From Irineochytrium annulatum (lineage: Eukaryota > Chytridiomycota > Chytridiomycetes > Chytridiales > Chytridiaceae), in contig JADGJL010000531.1 of assembly GCA_027600665.1 (NCBI GenBank), forward strand, positions 5,177-18,838: 13,662 nt of DNA, in the 5' to 3' direction. The notes under the pieces are model-generated. The model was not told the DNA's origin, searched no databases, and saw only the letters and a list, made by a program, of their open reading frames with translations. Shown here piece by piece: positions 1-9,900 of the stretch. Position 1 is the first letter of the stretch, and each line of letters starts with the position of its first letter. A program made the translations under genes and the position numbers.

Positions 1-2
1 AG

Positions 3-203
3 GTGTACCGCGGCGTGCCCGAGGACTTCCGGCTGACGCTCACCCTCGGTCGGAGCTACGAGAAGATTGGGGACGCTATAATGCGGGGTATCACGAAGAG
101 CGCGGGAGGAATTGGAGGTGCGGTGAGGAACAGAGGGCCGCCGCCGCAGAGAAGGCCAAAGACCGATCAGGGGGCAGCGGTGCTGGGGTCTGCGCCGGAG
201 TGA
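3..203 (+). CDS. 3' end of an unidentified gene (partial)
   Basis: This is the last 66 codons of a plus-strand gene that enters from the left; the TGA stop is at 201-203. The first 36 or so codons have the high third-position GC seen in other exons here, so the frame is probably real. The tail after that is Gly/Arg/Pro-rich and looks disordered. The segment around FRLTLTLGRSYEKIGDAI (residues 9-26) has the Arg-in-a-strand then helix pattern seen at the C-terminus of fold-type I PLP-dependent aminotransferases, but it is too short to assign. No start codon or upstream exon is visible. It converges on the nuclease-kinase gene, with 147 bases between the stops. Confidence 0.5.
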   Translation: MYRGVPEDFRLTLTLGRSYEKIGDAIMRGITKSAGGIGGAVRNRGPPPQRRPKTDQGAAVLGSAPE

Positions 204-315
204 TGTGTAGAACGGCGTCGACGCTTTCCGAAAGGAGGGATGAGAGGCGTTAGTGTGTGTGTTAATAGACAGCGTAAATTTACTTCGGTGGATATGGGAA
301 AATTTATATGCATAA

Positions 316-321
316 TTTATT
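316..321 (-). terminator. Polyadenylation signal AATAAA
   Basis: The minus strand carries AATAAA 29 bases past the nuclease-kinase stop codon, inside an AT-rich stretch (about 285-350) that contrasts with the GC-rich exon. Position and context fit a cleavage/polyadenylation signal for that gene. Confidence 0.5.
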
Positions 322-350
322 ATACTTTGCAACAAAAACATATTATTCCC

Positions 351-2089
351 TCACGCCTCAAACATTGCCAGTGCACGGGACCACTCCTCTTGCCTTTGCT
401 CCACGGTGGCCTCCGAAGCCCACTCCAGGTCAATCCACAGGGCCAACCGGCCCTCAGGAGCGTCCTCAAACACCACATTCTCGCCCCGCACATCACCATG
501 TATCCAACCGACGTCATGAATCCGTTTGAGGGAGCTCAGGGCCAGCGCCTTGTCGTCAGCCATCAGCTCCTTCGCCCTGACACCTCCTCCACCGTTGACT
601 TTCCAAGTAGCAAAAACGAAAAATCCGCGACACCAAGTTGGCGGGACTGCCACAGCGACCACAGCGTTCCCTTGAAGAGCTCTCAGAATTTCGAAGTTCC
701 GCGCCTCTGTAAGCGTAGCCTGAAGCTCCATCTTCTGGTTGTAGGGATCCACCACGCGCGTGACAGCAGCAAAACCATAAACCATCACCTCGAAAACATC
801 CCCACGACGGCCGCTTCCCAACCACCTACGAGGGATCTGCCACCAGCGCCTTGTGCCATCAAAGGGGTTGATAGCAAAAGCAGATCCGTTGGTGGAAGCA
901 TGCTCAAGGGCCACAGCCGAATCGCCACCCAGCGGTCCGCGACAAATCGTTGAAACACCCATCTCCCTCTGTCCTCGATGCCGCCCTTGCTGCTCTTGCT
1001 GCTCCCTCTCCTTCTGCTTCCTCTCCTGCTGCCGAGTATAAGGGGCACCAGTACGAGGACCATGAGGTGACCCGCGAGAGCGCCCACCAGCTCGAGACCG
1101 TGGCGACCCTCGTGGGGAATCTTGACGGGATGATTGATTATCTCCGGGTTGCCGTAAGACGGGCGGGCTTCTCAAAACATCCAGCCTTGCAAGGTGCAAT
1201 GCAAAGGCGAGAGCCTTCAGGGCAGTTTGGTCGGTCGCATCCCATCGGTATGGGGGTGATGCATACAGGATGTCGGTGTCGACGTCGTGGCGAAAGAAAA
1301 TCCAGCTTTCCCATGTGGAGAGGGCGGAGTACTGTAGGCCACGGTCCTATCTCAACGTTAGACGGAGGATTTTAATAATCATGGCGGTTTTACCTCCATG
1401 TACTGAAAGACTTGCAAACACGCGTCCCCCTTCCCATCGTCTTTGAGAGGGCCACGCACGTCACCGTCCACCACGTGCGGCCTTTTCACTTCCACGACAA
1501 AGAAAGTGGAATGGCCGTGAAGAAAGACATAGTCCGGTTTGCCGACAACTTTTTGCTGTTCCACCCCACCCCATTTCTCGCCGGCAGCCAGTAATGCACC
1601 TGCAGCCCATGTGAACTGGAAAAATATCTTAGTAACAGAACTGCAATATCAACGGAAGTTTAAGGATGGACCCCTTACCAGTGCATAGAAATCTCGGTAC
1701 ATGCTATACTCGTTCACTGGCGGTATGGCATCATTTGGTGGATTGAGAGGCGGTGCCCAAATAAGGGGGCCATTGAACGCTCTCAGGCCCTCGTCAAATT
1801 CCTCCCAGAGCTCGATTGAGAGGAGGGGATCCTTCGCCCCTCCGGTGATCTTCGTCGATGTGGAGTTCTCGAGGCACTGTGAGAAGTCAATATGGTACAA
1901 AGGTTGCTCCAGCACAGTGACTGTGATGAGAGGATGGTCAGCTGTGACGATCAAGAACCTGCAGAACTCACCAGGTGTCCCAGTGATGGCCACAGCCCGA
2001 TCTCGCTCCGCCTTGGCCTCATCCCGCTCCGCCTGCGCCCGCTCCAGCTGCGCTTGCAGCTGCTGGATCCTGCTTTGGTTGTTGCCCAT
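351..2089 (-). CDS. Crinkler-type REase-kinase protein (542 aa, 3 exons)
   Basis: Model: exons 2089-1679, 1615-1394 and 1346-351, with introns of 63 and 47 nt (GTAAGG...TTCCAG with a TACTAAG branch; GTAAAA...GATAG with CTAAC), all phase 0. Residues 7-34 form a Glu/Ala/Gln/Arg coiled coil. Residues 125-260 resemble the restriction-endonuclease-like module of crinkler (CR/CRN) effectors: GKPDY at 162-166 and VEVK at 178-181 give the D...ExK pattern (D165, E179, K181), followed by the TWESW and LYASPPYRW segments. A Gln/Arg/Glu-rich linker (about 270-340) leads to a kinase-like domain: catalytic loop HGDVRGENVVF (H494, D496, N501) and DLE at 517-519 in place of DFG. The beta-3 lysine appears to be Arg (R408), and only about 25 residues follow DLEWA, so the C-lobe is very reduced. 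In the known family such proteins are secreted or nuclear effectors or intragenomic-conflict proteins; the role here is inferred. I chose the ATG at 2089 because GC-rich codon use begins there; an in-frame ATG at 2161 would add 24 residues of unlike composition. A further intron in the linker cannot be excluded. Confidence 0.72.
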
Positions 2090-2470
2090 AGATGGTGGTG
2101 TGATAAATGACAAGCCACCTCGAGGCGTTTGTTGTAGCCACACTGAAAATCCATGTTGCATCTAAACACTTCACGTGTATTGTATATCACTTGCTGTAGG
2201 AGAGGTAGGTAATGAAGAAGCATGAAGAAACAACAGATGGGCAATACCCATCCATACTAAAGCTGAAAGGATAGAGAAAAGTACGGGAACAGGTGAGACC
2301 ATCACTCGCGTCTAGTCGTCCGGCGTCCACATCGCAAGCAAACGGGACAAAAGGAGAAAGCAGAAAAAGCCGAAGAAAGGGAACACGCCGCAACTAAAAG
2401 GGTTGCAAGCACGAAAAGAGGCACCCTGAAAATATACGACAGTACAAACGCAAAGGCCCCGAATATCTAA
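2090..2470. other. Intergenic: nuclease-kinase promoter and SH3-gene 3' flank
   Basis: This gap lies between two minus-strand genes. It must hold the promoter and 5' UTR of the nuclease-kinase gene and the 3' UTR of the SH3 gene. A TATA-like run (GATATACAATAC on the minus strand, about 2178-2189) lies about 90-100 bases upstream of the chosen start. I see no gene, repeat or canonical AATAAA for the SH3 gene here. Confidence 0.4.
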
Positions 2471-4229
2471 TCACATCACCACGATGCTGCTGACCCTCTT
2501 CCCCATCTTGCTCATCCTGTTTACCGCCGCGTCCCGTGACCCCATCATGGCGCTCAACCTCGCCATCTGCTCGCTTCCAACGGGCGTCTCCCCTCCTCCC
2601 GCCTCGCTCCCGTCCGCGCTCCCGTTCGCACCGGCCGCCCCAACGCAAACGAGCGGGAACGCACCCTGCGCTCCTGTGGACGGGATCAACCCGAGACCCC
2701 ACCCGTCGTCGAAGGCCTTCAGGACAACGATCTCCTGCCCGAGGACCAGCTCGAGCTCGTCCGCCAGCGTCGGGGCGTACGGGTGCGTGATCGTCATGAC
2801 GAGCGGGTTCGCGGAAGCTGCCGACGCCAACGCCGCAGCGGGCGGGACGGTGGAGACCGGCGTGCCCGCGACGGGTGAGGGCATCCCTCCTCCGTCCGAG
2901 GACCGATTAGAGGCGAGCATGGCGGCGGCGGGGACAATGGGTACGGGCTCGTGCGGGCCAGGCGCGTTGTATTCGGAAGGGAAGTTGTGGAACGTCGGCG
3001 TGAAGGGGCTCGCGGCCGGGGCGGGGCTCGCGACCGCGCTGCCGAAGGGGCTGTTCGGGCTGCTCTGGAAGTTGGTGCCGGGCGTGGTGTTTTGATAGAA
3101 GGCGGGCTCCGGTTGTTGGTAGGCGGTCGCGCCAGCAGTGCCCGCAGTGCCCGCGCTTTGGGGTGACCTCGGCGGGGAGTGCTGGGCGGTGGTGTGGTAA
3201 TGATGCGGGGCGACGAGGCCGCGGGACTCGAGGCCGTTGTCGTAGCGCTTCGCAGCGGCGATGCGGCGGCGGGTCACGAAGAGGACCGTGACGAGGATGA
3301 TGATAACCACGGCGACGGAGACGGCCACGACAATGGGGATAAGAAGAGAGGAGGTGGATGCCGACGAGGACGAGCCGGCAGAAGAGGCCAAAGTGCCGTT
3401 AGTCGCAGTAGCGGGGCCTGTTGTCGCAAGAACGGTGACGGAACCGGAACCACGAGCAGTAGATGAAGCGGCGTTGGATGAGACAATCCCGGAGGAAGCA
3501 ACCGACGTGATGGCGGCAGAGGTGGTGGTCGTTGTGGTGCCCACAAACTGCTTGCAGCAAGCGTCGGTCGCCATGAGCCCCGGACACTGCGCCGCGGCGA
3601 TGACGTCCGACGCGAACCCGCAGGTGGCCACGTCATTTGGCACGCTGGTGATGCACTGGTTGCCCTGCCCGACAAAGCTCGCCTCCGTTGAGCAAAAGCC
3701 GCCGTCCCCAAATGTATGCAGGAGCGAATTTCGCACATTTGTAGCGGCCGCATCCGTCGTGGCCGGGCAGATGGAGGGGTTCGTAAGGGCAGAGTTGTAC
3801 AGCGCCGCCAGGGGGTCGCAAACTGACCCGCAGAGAACGGGGCCACTGGGCACCACACCCGCAGGAGTACAGGACGGATCGGGGTTTCGAAGGGAATTAT
3901 AGACCACGAAAGCGCAGTAGAAGGTCATGCGGTACCTATCAGGACAACCAGCGAATAAGTCAGAATACAGTATGAAAAGGAACAGAATAAAAAACGTACC
4001 GAGCATTGTCGATCGCCTGCGACAGTTGCGGCTCGTCGCATCCCGCGGTCCCGGCCACGAACGTCGAGTAGGCACCTGTGGCCTCGAAGGTGATGAATTG
4101 GTTAAACGAGTCCTCGTCCACGACCGACGGGACGGCGGGCGATGCCGACTGGTGCAGCAGCACGGGGTAGCCGGCGAAGGCCGATCCGCAGATGCTGTTG
4201 GCGCTCAGGACGAAGCAGGTCGTCGCCAT
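2471..4229 (-). CDS. Cys-rich ectodomain / TM / SH3 membrane protein (564 aa)
   Basis: Model: exons 4229-4000 and 3935-2471; the intron of 64 nt (GTACGT...GATAG) falls inside an Arg codon. Order of parts: a Cys-rich domain with 14 cysteines (C5 to C204, including CGSVC at 112-116 and CC at 203-204); a Thr/Ser-rich stalk, probably O-glycosylated (about 209-272); one hydrophobic span (about 273-298) with an RRR stop-transfer signal; a Pro/Ser-rich cytoplasmic stretch with SPPRSP; an SH3 domain (about 456-508, with HPYAP, DELELVLGQEI and GWGLG); and a short basic tail. This plan matches fungal surface proteins that are thought to pass wall or adhesion signals to the cortex; function and ligand are unknown. 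The start ATG has a perfect gccgccATGG context and is the first ATG after a TATA box, yet no convincing signal peptide precedes the first Cys, so the 5' end may be incomplete. Confidence 0.75.
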
Positions 4230-4385
4230 GGCGGCAGTCGGAGGGACGGGGACGGCAACGGTGGACGGGGGGAGGGGGCAGCGCTGATGACGGAAGTGAA
4301 CTTGGTGGTTTCGCAGGACGGCCCCCTGAAACCGGCGTTGACCCACCACGCGACGCGCGGAGTGTAACGCTTCCACTCGTTTTCA

Positions 4386-4392
4386 CTTTATA
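4386..4392 (-). promoter_or_regulatory. TATA box upstream of the SH3-protein gene
   Basis: The minus strand reads TATAAAG about 157 bases upstream of the ATG at 4229. Initiation about 30 bases downstream would give a 5' UTR of roughly 125 bases in which the first ATG is 4229. This supports that start, but no transcript data are available. Confidence 0.4.
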
Positions 4393-4708
4393 TTGTAAAC
4401 TGCTTATGAACGTGAAGCTGCCTCCAAATACGTTGAGAGCGTACCTTTCTCTCGCTTTTCCGCGCTTCGGACCAGTAAGCGAATAATAACGGGCGGTGAA
4501 AGGACCAGAAGATGCGTTGATCTATTTTCGTGGCTTACCGCGAAGGCAGCCGACGACGGAGGAGCCCGGTGAACTCTGTCGAACTGGGTGCACGCTCACT
4601 GGCGGACACGATAGCAGCACATGCGGACCTGGATGCGGTTAAGGTGCGCCTTGTTTGAGTGTTAGCGATAGAGGTTCAGTTACAAACGGATGTGTTTTTC
4701 TGGTGGCT

Positions 4709-4797
4709 AATTAAAAAAAGGTGGAGAGGATGACTATGCAGGATAATAAGAACGGAGCAATCCTTATCACTCGCCATAGTAACGCTCCACCTTAATT
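4709..4797. repeat. Imperfect foldback with AATTAA ends
   Basis: AAGGTGGAG at 4718-4726 is the exact reverse complement of CTCCACCTT at 4785-4793. Inside it ACTATG (4733-4738) pairs with CATAGT (4775-4780), and GATAA (4742-4746) with TTATC (4764-4768). The pairing extends outward as AATTAA (4709-4714) against TTAATT (4792-4797) if three or four A's bulge. It could be a structured 3' UTR or terminator of the gene ending at 4842, or a very small foldback element with TTAA ends. It is not a tRNA, because there is no T-arm or anticodon arm. Confidence 0.6.
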
Positions 4798-4841
4798 TCG
4801 CCTTTAGGGGCCTCCTTGCCTCGTTATTTTCATATGCCCGC

Positions 4842-6479
4842 TTATCCTTTCTTCAACACCCCCAAAAACACCCTTGTGGCCTCCATCCTCCTCCTCAGCC
4901 TCCTCCAACCCCCTCCCACCTCCGCCCCATCCTTCGCCCCATCCTTCGCCCCTTCCCTCACGTCTCCTAGATCTCCCTCATCCACCAATTCCCCGTTCAC
5001 CTCGTCCACCGGCCCACCATCGCAGGCATCCGCACCCGTCGTCGACGCCATCGTCGTAGTTCCGCAGTGCCAGCTCCACCTCGCGTTCGTGGACGCGCGA
5101 CCGGTGCTGAAGTCCAGAACGGTGAGCTCCCCGTGGCGGACCAGCGCGTCTACGTCCCGCCCGTCGTCCGTGTCGCCCCAAGCGCGCCGAGGCAGGGGAG
5201 GGTTGGAGGCTGATGCGGAGCGAGGGCGGCGGAAGGATGGAGGTGGCGGTGGTGAGAGCCGGGTTGATGGGAAATTGTCGATGATAGGCGCGGAGTCGGG
5301 GGAGGAGGATTCGGGGGGCGGTGGCGGCGTGCTTTCATATTCCAAACGGCCGACGTCGAGGTACGCCGACCGCCTAGACGCCGAGACGGTAAACCGGGAC
5401 GCGTACCCGGAGTCCGCGAGCGCGACGACGTCGGCGCCGATACCGCCAACATCCGCAGCCGCCGTTTCGTTCGGTGGCAGGTCACACTGATCAGGCATTG
5501 ACAGCGACCGCCTGCGGCCTTCCTGATGCTGCAGGTCGACCGGATCCGGTTGAATATGCTCCAGCCGCTTTATCAGGGATGGTCGCGCGTGGTTGATAGT
5601 AGTGGCGCGGTTGATGATGCGAGGGGATGACGGGAGAGTGCGATGCTGGTGGGTTGATAAGAATAATGGTAGGTAGGTCAGATACGAGAAGGCGCAAATC
5701 AAATCGTGTAAGAAAGTGGAGGCATTTTTGTTGCATGCTAACCGAAGTAGCCAACATTACCCGCCCGCTACAGCTGCAGCCTATCCCCTTCACCATGCAG
5801 CCCAGAAACGTATTGCTTACCTCGTCAACCGCAGACGATCGCAACAGCGTCGACGACAGGCTCGGCACCGTCTCGTTAAACATGAGTAGCTGCGGCCGTA
5901 TCTTTGGCGCTGTCTGGATCGGGATGTGGGCCAGGCTCGATGAGAAGGCCGGGAGGGTTTGCGCGGAGGCGGCCGACGCGGAGGCCGAGCGGTGTCGGCT
6001 CTCACGGTTAACGTTGCGAGCAATTGTCGTTGGTGTGAGGGGGGCGTGGTGGGTGCGAAGTAGATAAGGAGCTAATAAGCGAGGTGTAAGATTCGGGGCA
6101 GCAGACAATGTTATACGGTGAATAAATGGTGACTGTCCATGACTGAATTATCTAGTTGGCCATCCCTTTAGATTGCAAGGAGTGGCTACCTCCTATCGTG
6201 GCACTACACCCCATCACCGATTCTTTAAGACAAGTAACACCCTTCCTTCAATTCTAAAACGAAAGAGATGGAATCACCTGACTCATTGTCGACTGGCCTC
6301 AACGACCTCGAGCTTTGTTCCGCGACGGACGAGGCCGACGACGAAGAAGACGCGAGCACGAAGCCGTTGTCCTCAAGGAGTTGCTGTGAAGCTGTGTCTT
6401 CGACGGGGATGACCTCGAGCCTCGGCGCCTCCCTCACATCGCTGGCGCCGACGTGATCCGGTCTGTCTTGCGAAGCCAT
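4842..6479 (-). CDS. Hypothetical low-complexity protein (model of 454 aa, 3 exons)
   Basis: The best-supported part is exon 5645-4842 (267 codons and TGA), whose minus-strand reading has strongly GC-ending codons; the antisense frame is also open but lacks that bias. It follows a 175-nt intron (GTAAGC...CCACCAG) from exon 6142-5821. A first exon, 6479-6241, starting with ATG, joins in phase through a weaker donor (GTGTTA) and a 98-nt intron. If that exon is wrong, the first internal ATG is at 5883. I do not recognise the protein. It is Ser/Ala/Pro-rich with short homopolymeric proline runs (about residues 300-345), an acidic/Gly-rich region with a repeated AKDG unit near residue 430, and a basic Arg-rich C-terminus. 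There is no transmembrane span and no clear domain. Disordered regulatory or scaffold protein is a guess. Confidence 0.4.
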
Positions 6480-6994
6480 CGAAATTCCACTGCGCGTCGA
6501 AAGGGGCGCGCGGTTCGGGTCCCGGGCCGGCGGGTCGCGGCGACGGGGCACCGCTCGGCGACAAACGGGCGGCGGCGATGCCTAGAGGTCTCGAGCGAGG
6601 GCTGGGGCAGACCCTGCGATGCGAAGATTTACGCGGGAGCAGGGTCATTGTTGAGGACCGACAGCTGACTGTCGATAACGGACGTCGAATGCCGCAAGTC
6701 ATTGTGAGTACCGCCTGATCCTAGTCCTCGCACAATTAAAAAAACAGGTCTCAACTGCACTTACAAAACAGGTCTCAGCTGACGGCGGACGTATTCTTTG
6801 TTCTATTTAACTTGGCACTTCCTCAGCACAATACCATGACGCCATACAGATGAAGGAAAGTGCTTCTAAGTGCGACGGATTAAACAATATGAATTTGGAG
6901 TTGCAGGCGGGGAAGTTTAGATGGTCATCTAGCAAATAAAGTAAAATGTGGCAAAGAGATACAATGCATCATCGCAACACGTGACGTCTAACTA
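6480..6994. other. Intergenic: 3' flank of the lipid-transfer gene and promoter of the hypothetical gene
   Basis: About 515 bases between two minus-strand genes. The GC-rich part next to 6480 has an open frame but no codon bias and is probably 5' leader. The AT-richer part (about 6720-6990) should be the 3' UTR of the large gene. It contains a 17-base direct repeat and, at 6659-6674, a short inverted repeat (CGACAG/CTGTCG). I see no RNA gene. Confidence 0.4.
6741..6781. repeat. 17-base direct repeat, two copies
   Basis: AAAACAGGTCTCA(A/G)CTG occurs at 6741-6757 and again at 6765-6781, with one mismatch and a 24-base period. It lies about 260 bases upstream of the hypothetical gene's proposed ATG. 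It could be a paired protein-binding site; the function is unknown. Confidence 0.55.
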
Positions 6995-9900
6995 TTAGAT
7001 GTCAATCAAGTTCCCAACGTTTGTCTCTGTTGAGATGTTCTCAACAGAGTGCTCATCGGCGTTCAGCCCAATGAGCGGCTCGCTTGCCACGAAGTCCTCT
7101 GCCTCAGTCATCGTGTCCGCCTCAGCTCCCTGTGCCTCGACTGGAGTCACATCACGCAGTTCCGCCGCTAACGCGTCGTTCCCCTCCACCTCGGTACCGC
7201 CGAAATGCACGGCCTCCCCACTTCCATACCCACTTATCACCGACACGTCGTCGTCCCCGCCCAAACCAACTCCCGCCTGCCTACCACCAACACCCCTTGC
7301 GCCAGACACGAACGACTCCGCCGATGCCGACGATCCAAACATCCCCGCCGAGTGAGTAACGGTCCCGACCCTAAAGCTAATGTTCTTGTGGAGAACGACC
7401 GAATGCGAGTTGTCCCACACGAAGCTATATACACCCCTGCGGCCCGTGATGGGGATAACGCCTGAAAGCGTGGACCCCCGGTGCGAGCTGGCCCGCGTGG
7501 AGGGGACGATGACCTCGGCTCGCGCGTGGCGCTGGAACGACGACCGGACGGAACCGTGCGCGGCAAGCGATGGCGGTGGGGGCGGGGAGGCCGCTGATAT
7601 AGGGCTCGGCGGGACGGGGCGCGCGGGCGTTGTCGGCACGGTACGAGGCAAGGGGTTCTCGGGCGTGGTCGCTTGAGGTTGAGAGGACGCAGTAGGCCTC
7701 GGAGGGATCGGGATTGGGTTCGACGGCGCTCCTACCGCGGGCGCAGCTGGGGTCTCCCCTTCTCTAGAGGCCACCACGCCAGCCAGTCTGTCCGCCAGCG
7801 AGGGCCTGTCAGCAGCTGATGAGCCCGAAGTGTTCGAAGGCTGTCCGCGCCGCGGGGGCTTTGGCGGGGTTGTAGCACTGCCGACAGAGGCCGACGACGG
7901 AGCGCGAGGCGGTTTTCTTGGCGGCAACATCGGCGCGGCGTCCACCTCGTCCTCCCCGTCGACCGGCTTTTCAATCAGCGAGTACGCGTCCTCATTCTGA
8001 TTCCCGTCCGACGCTGAAGCTGTCGCCACCAAAGTCTCCGCATTAGACGGCACGATCGAGCTGGCGCTAGAGTCAGTCTCCTCCTCCACCGTTGCCGGCT
8101 CCGCATGAGGCAACTTCGCAAACGAGGACTCCAACGCCACGTCCGCAGGCGCCTTACCGCTGTCCATCTTCGTGTACGTTATCCCGAACATAACGTCGAG
8201 CCCGTTCGTTCCGTAGTCCCACGTCAGGTACGTTACGGTCTGGTTTTCGCCGTCCGTACAGTCCATGACGGGGTCATAGACGACGCTGACGCGGTAAACC
8301 GACTTCCTTTGCACCAGGACGTCGCCCATCACGCCTGTGCAGTAACCACGCGCCTTCGTCCCGAGACCGAACTCGCCGACGTTCTCGCCCAAAATCATAG
8401 ACGACGACGCCGAAGGAGCCCGCGGAATTTCGAACGGTCGGACCACCGTCTTGTACCAAATGTCCTTTGACTTCTTGTGGTTCCCCGAATTGTCCCAAAG
8501 AAATGTGAAGACGCCGCTTGGGAACGAAGCGAGACATAGGGAACCCCGGAAAGACTTGCCGGGCATGGCCGAATGAATCGTCCCCATCGGTAGCAGCTGC
8601 CGGTCACCATTCTCGACCGCACTCTCCGGAAACATAATCGACAGGTCGCCGGGGAAGCTCGCATACTTATCGACGGGTTTGAAAACGAGCCCAAAGAGCA
8701 CGCCCTGGGCCTCGCCGCCTTTGATGACAAACTCCCACGCCAGCTCAGTCAACTCCGGATGCGACCCCGCGTGCCGCCTGAATGGCACCTCCACCCTCGC
8801 AATCTCCCTCCCTGCCAGGCGCCGCTCAACCATTGCCTCTGCCTCCAGGTTCGCCCCGACGGCGAACGACCCATCGATCGGCGTCGGCGGCCCATGCCGA
8901 CTAACGTCGTCTTCGTCGTCTTCTGCGTCCGAATGCTGTCCCGTTGTTCCGCCACCGCCGCCGCCGCCGCGCTTCAAGAAACTGAACGACCGCCGTTTCG
9001 TCACCGACCTCGCGATAGCCGCCGCCTTCTCCTTCAGGTTGTCGGGCACCATCCCCGTGAGGTTGGCGACCATCGACGGCGCGACCGAGGGCGCAACCGA
9101 CGGTGCAATCGATGCTGCATCGTCGTCTATAGCCGCCGCCTTGCTTGTCGTCCGCCGGGGGATCCGAGGCGGCGCGTCTTCGTTGATACTGACCGAATCA
9201 AGCCCCTCGCGTCCTCCCTTCCGACCGAACGCCTCCACGTCCGCGCTGTCCTCGCCATCAACAGGCTCGTCCAACTCCGACGCCATTCCACCACCGCCGA
9301 TATCGTCCGATTCGAGCTCGTCCAGTCGGTCCATCTCGACTTGAGCCAGAGATTCCGCAAGCTCCTCGATGTCGGACTTCGCCCCAGCTTCGGCCTCGTG
9401 CGGATGCGGCGCCCCATCACGTCCGAGCCAACCGGCGACTTTTTTGTTCTTCATCAAGTAGGCCGCACCCGAGCTGACGAGGTTTTTGATCTTATCGATG
9501 CGCTTCTCGCCAAGGTTCTCAAGCGATCCTTGCCCACTCATGTTCGAGGCGCTCCCAAAAATTTTACGCCGACGCAACTCGGAGTTGCCCGACGAGAAAG
9601 TCGCGCTCGAAGAAATGCCATTGGGTCCCGTCCGGCTGACAATTTCCTCAATAACGGTCTTGATTTTTCGGCAGACGCTAAAGTTGACCTCAAGCTTTGC
9701 GAGGTCTGGGGACATTTGGGAGATGGCCGTCACGATGCAGGTGCCGGGGTCTGCGGGGTTGGACTCGATGAGATAGCCCGAAAGGTAGACGAGAGATATG
9801 TTGGAGTTCGACGGCGACTGCGGTGGTGGCGGCGATGACGGTGTCGAAGGCAAAGCAGGCTGCGCATTTCTCGCCGGGGACGACGGAGCGGAGTGCAAGG

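Larger units (their letters stand above)
4230..4841. other. Intergenic: SH3-gene promoter and 3' flank of hypothetical gene
   Basis: This 612-base gap lies between two minus-strand genes. It holds the SH3-gene 5' region with its TATA box, then about 300 bases with no frame I can support, then the foldback at 4709-4797. If the SH3 protein has a signal-peptide exon, it should lie here, but I could not find one. Confidence 0.4.

Noticed and set aside
2484..3902. Long plus-strand open frames opposite the SH3-protein gene, and similar ones opposite the large gene (8679-9838)
   Set aside because: They are low-complexity, Arg/Ala-rich shadows of GC-rich minus-strand exons whose translations carry recognisable domains.
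4720..4791. A 72-nt tRNA (7-bp acceptor-like stem GGTGGAG/CTCCACC)
   Set aside because: There is no T-loop GTTCRA, no D-arm of normal form and no 7-base anticodon loop; the inner pairing is nested, not cloverleaf.
4831..5490. Plus-strand open frame starting MPAYPFFNTPKNTLVASILLLSL, which resembles a signal peptide
   Set aside because: The minus strand over the same bases has the GC-ending codon bias of the other exons and joins by a good intron to an upstream exon; the plus frame is most likely its antisense shadow.
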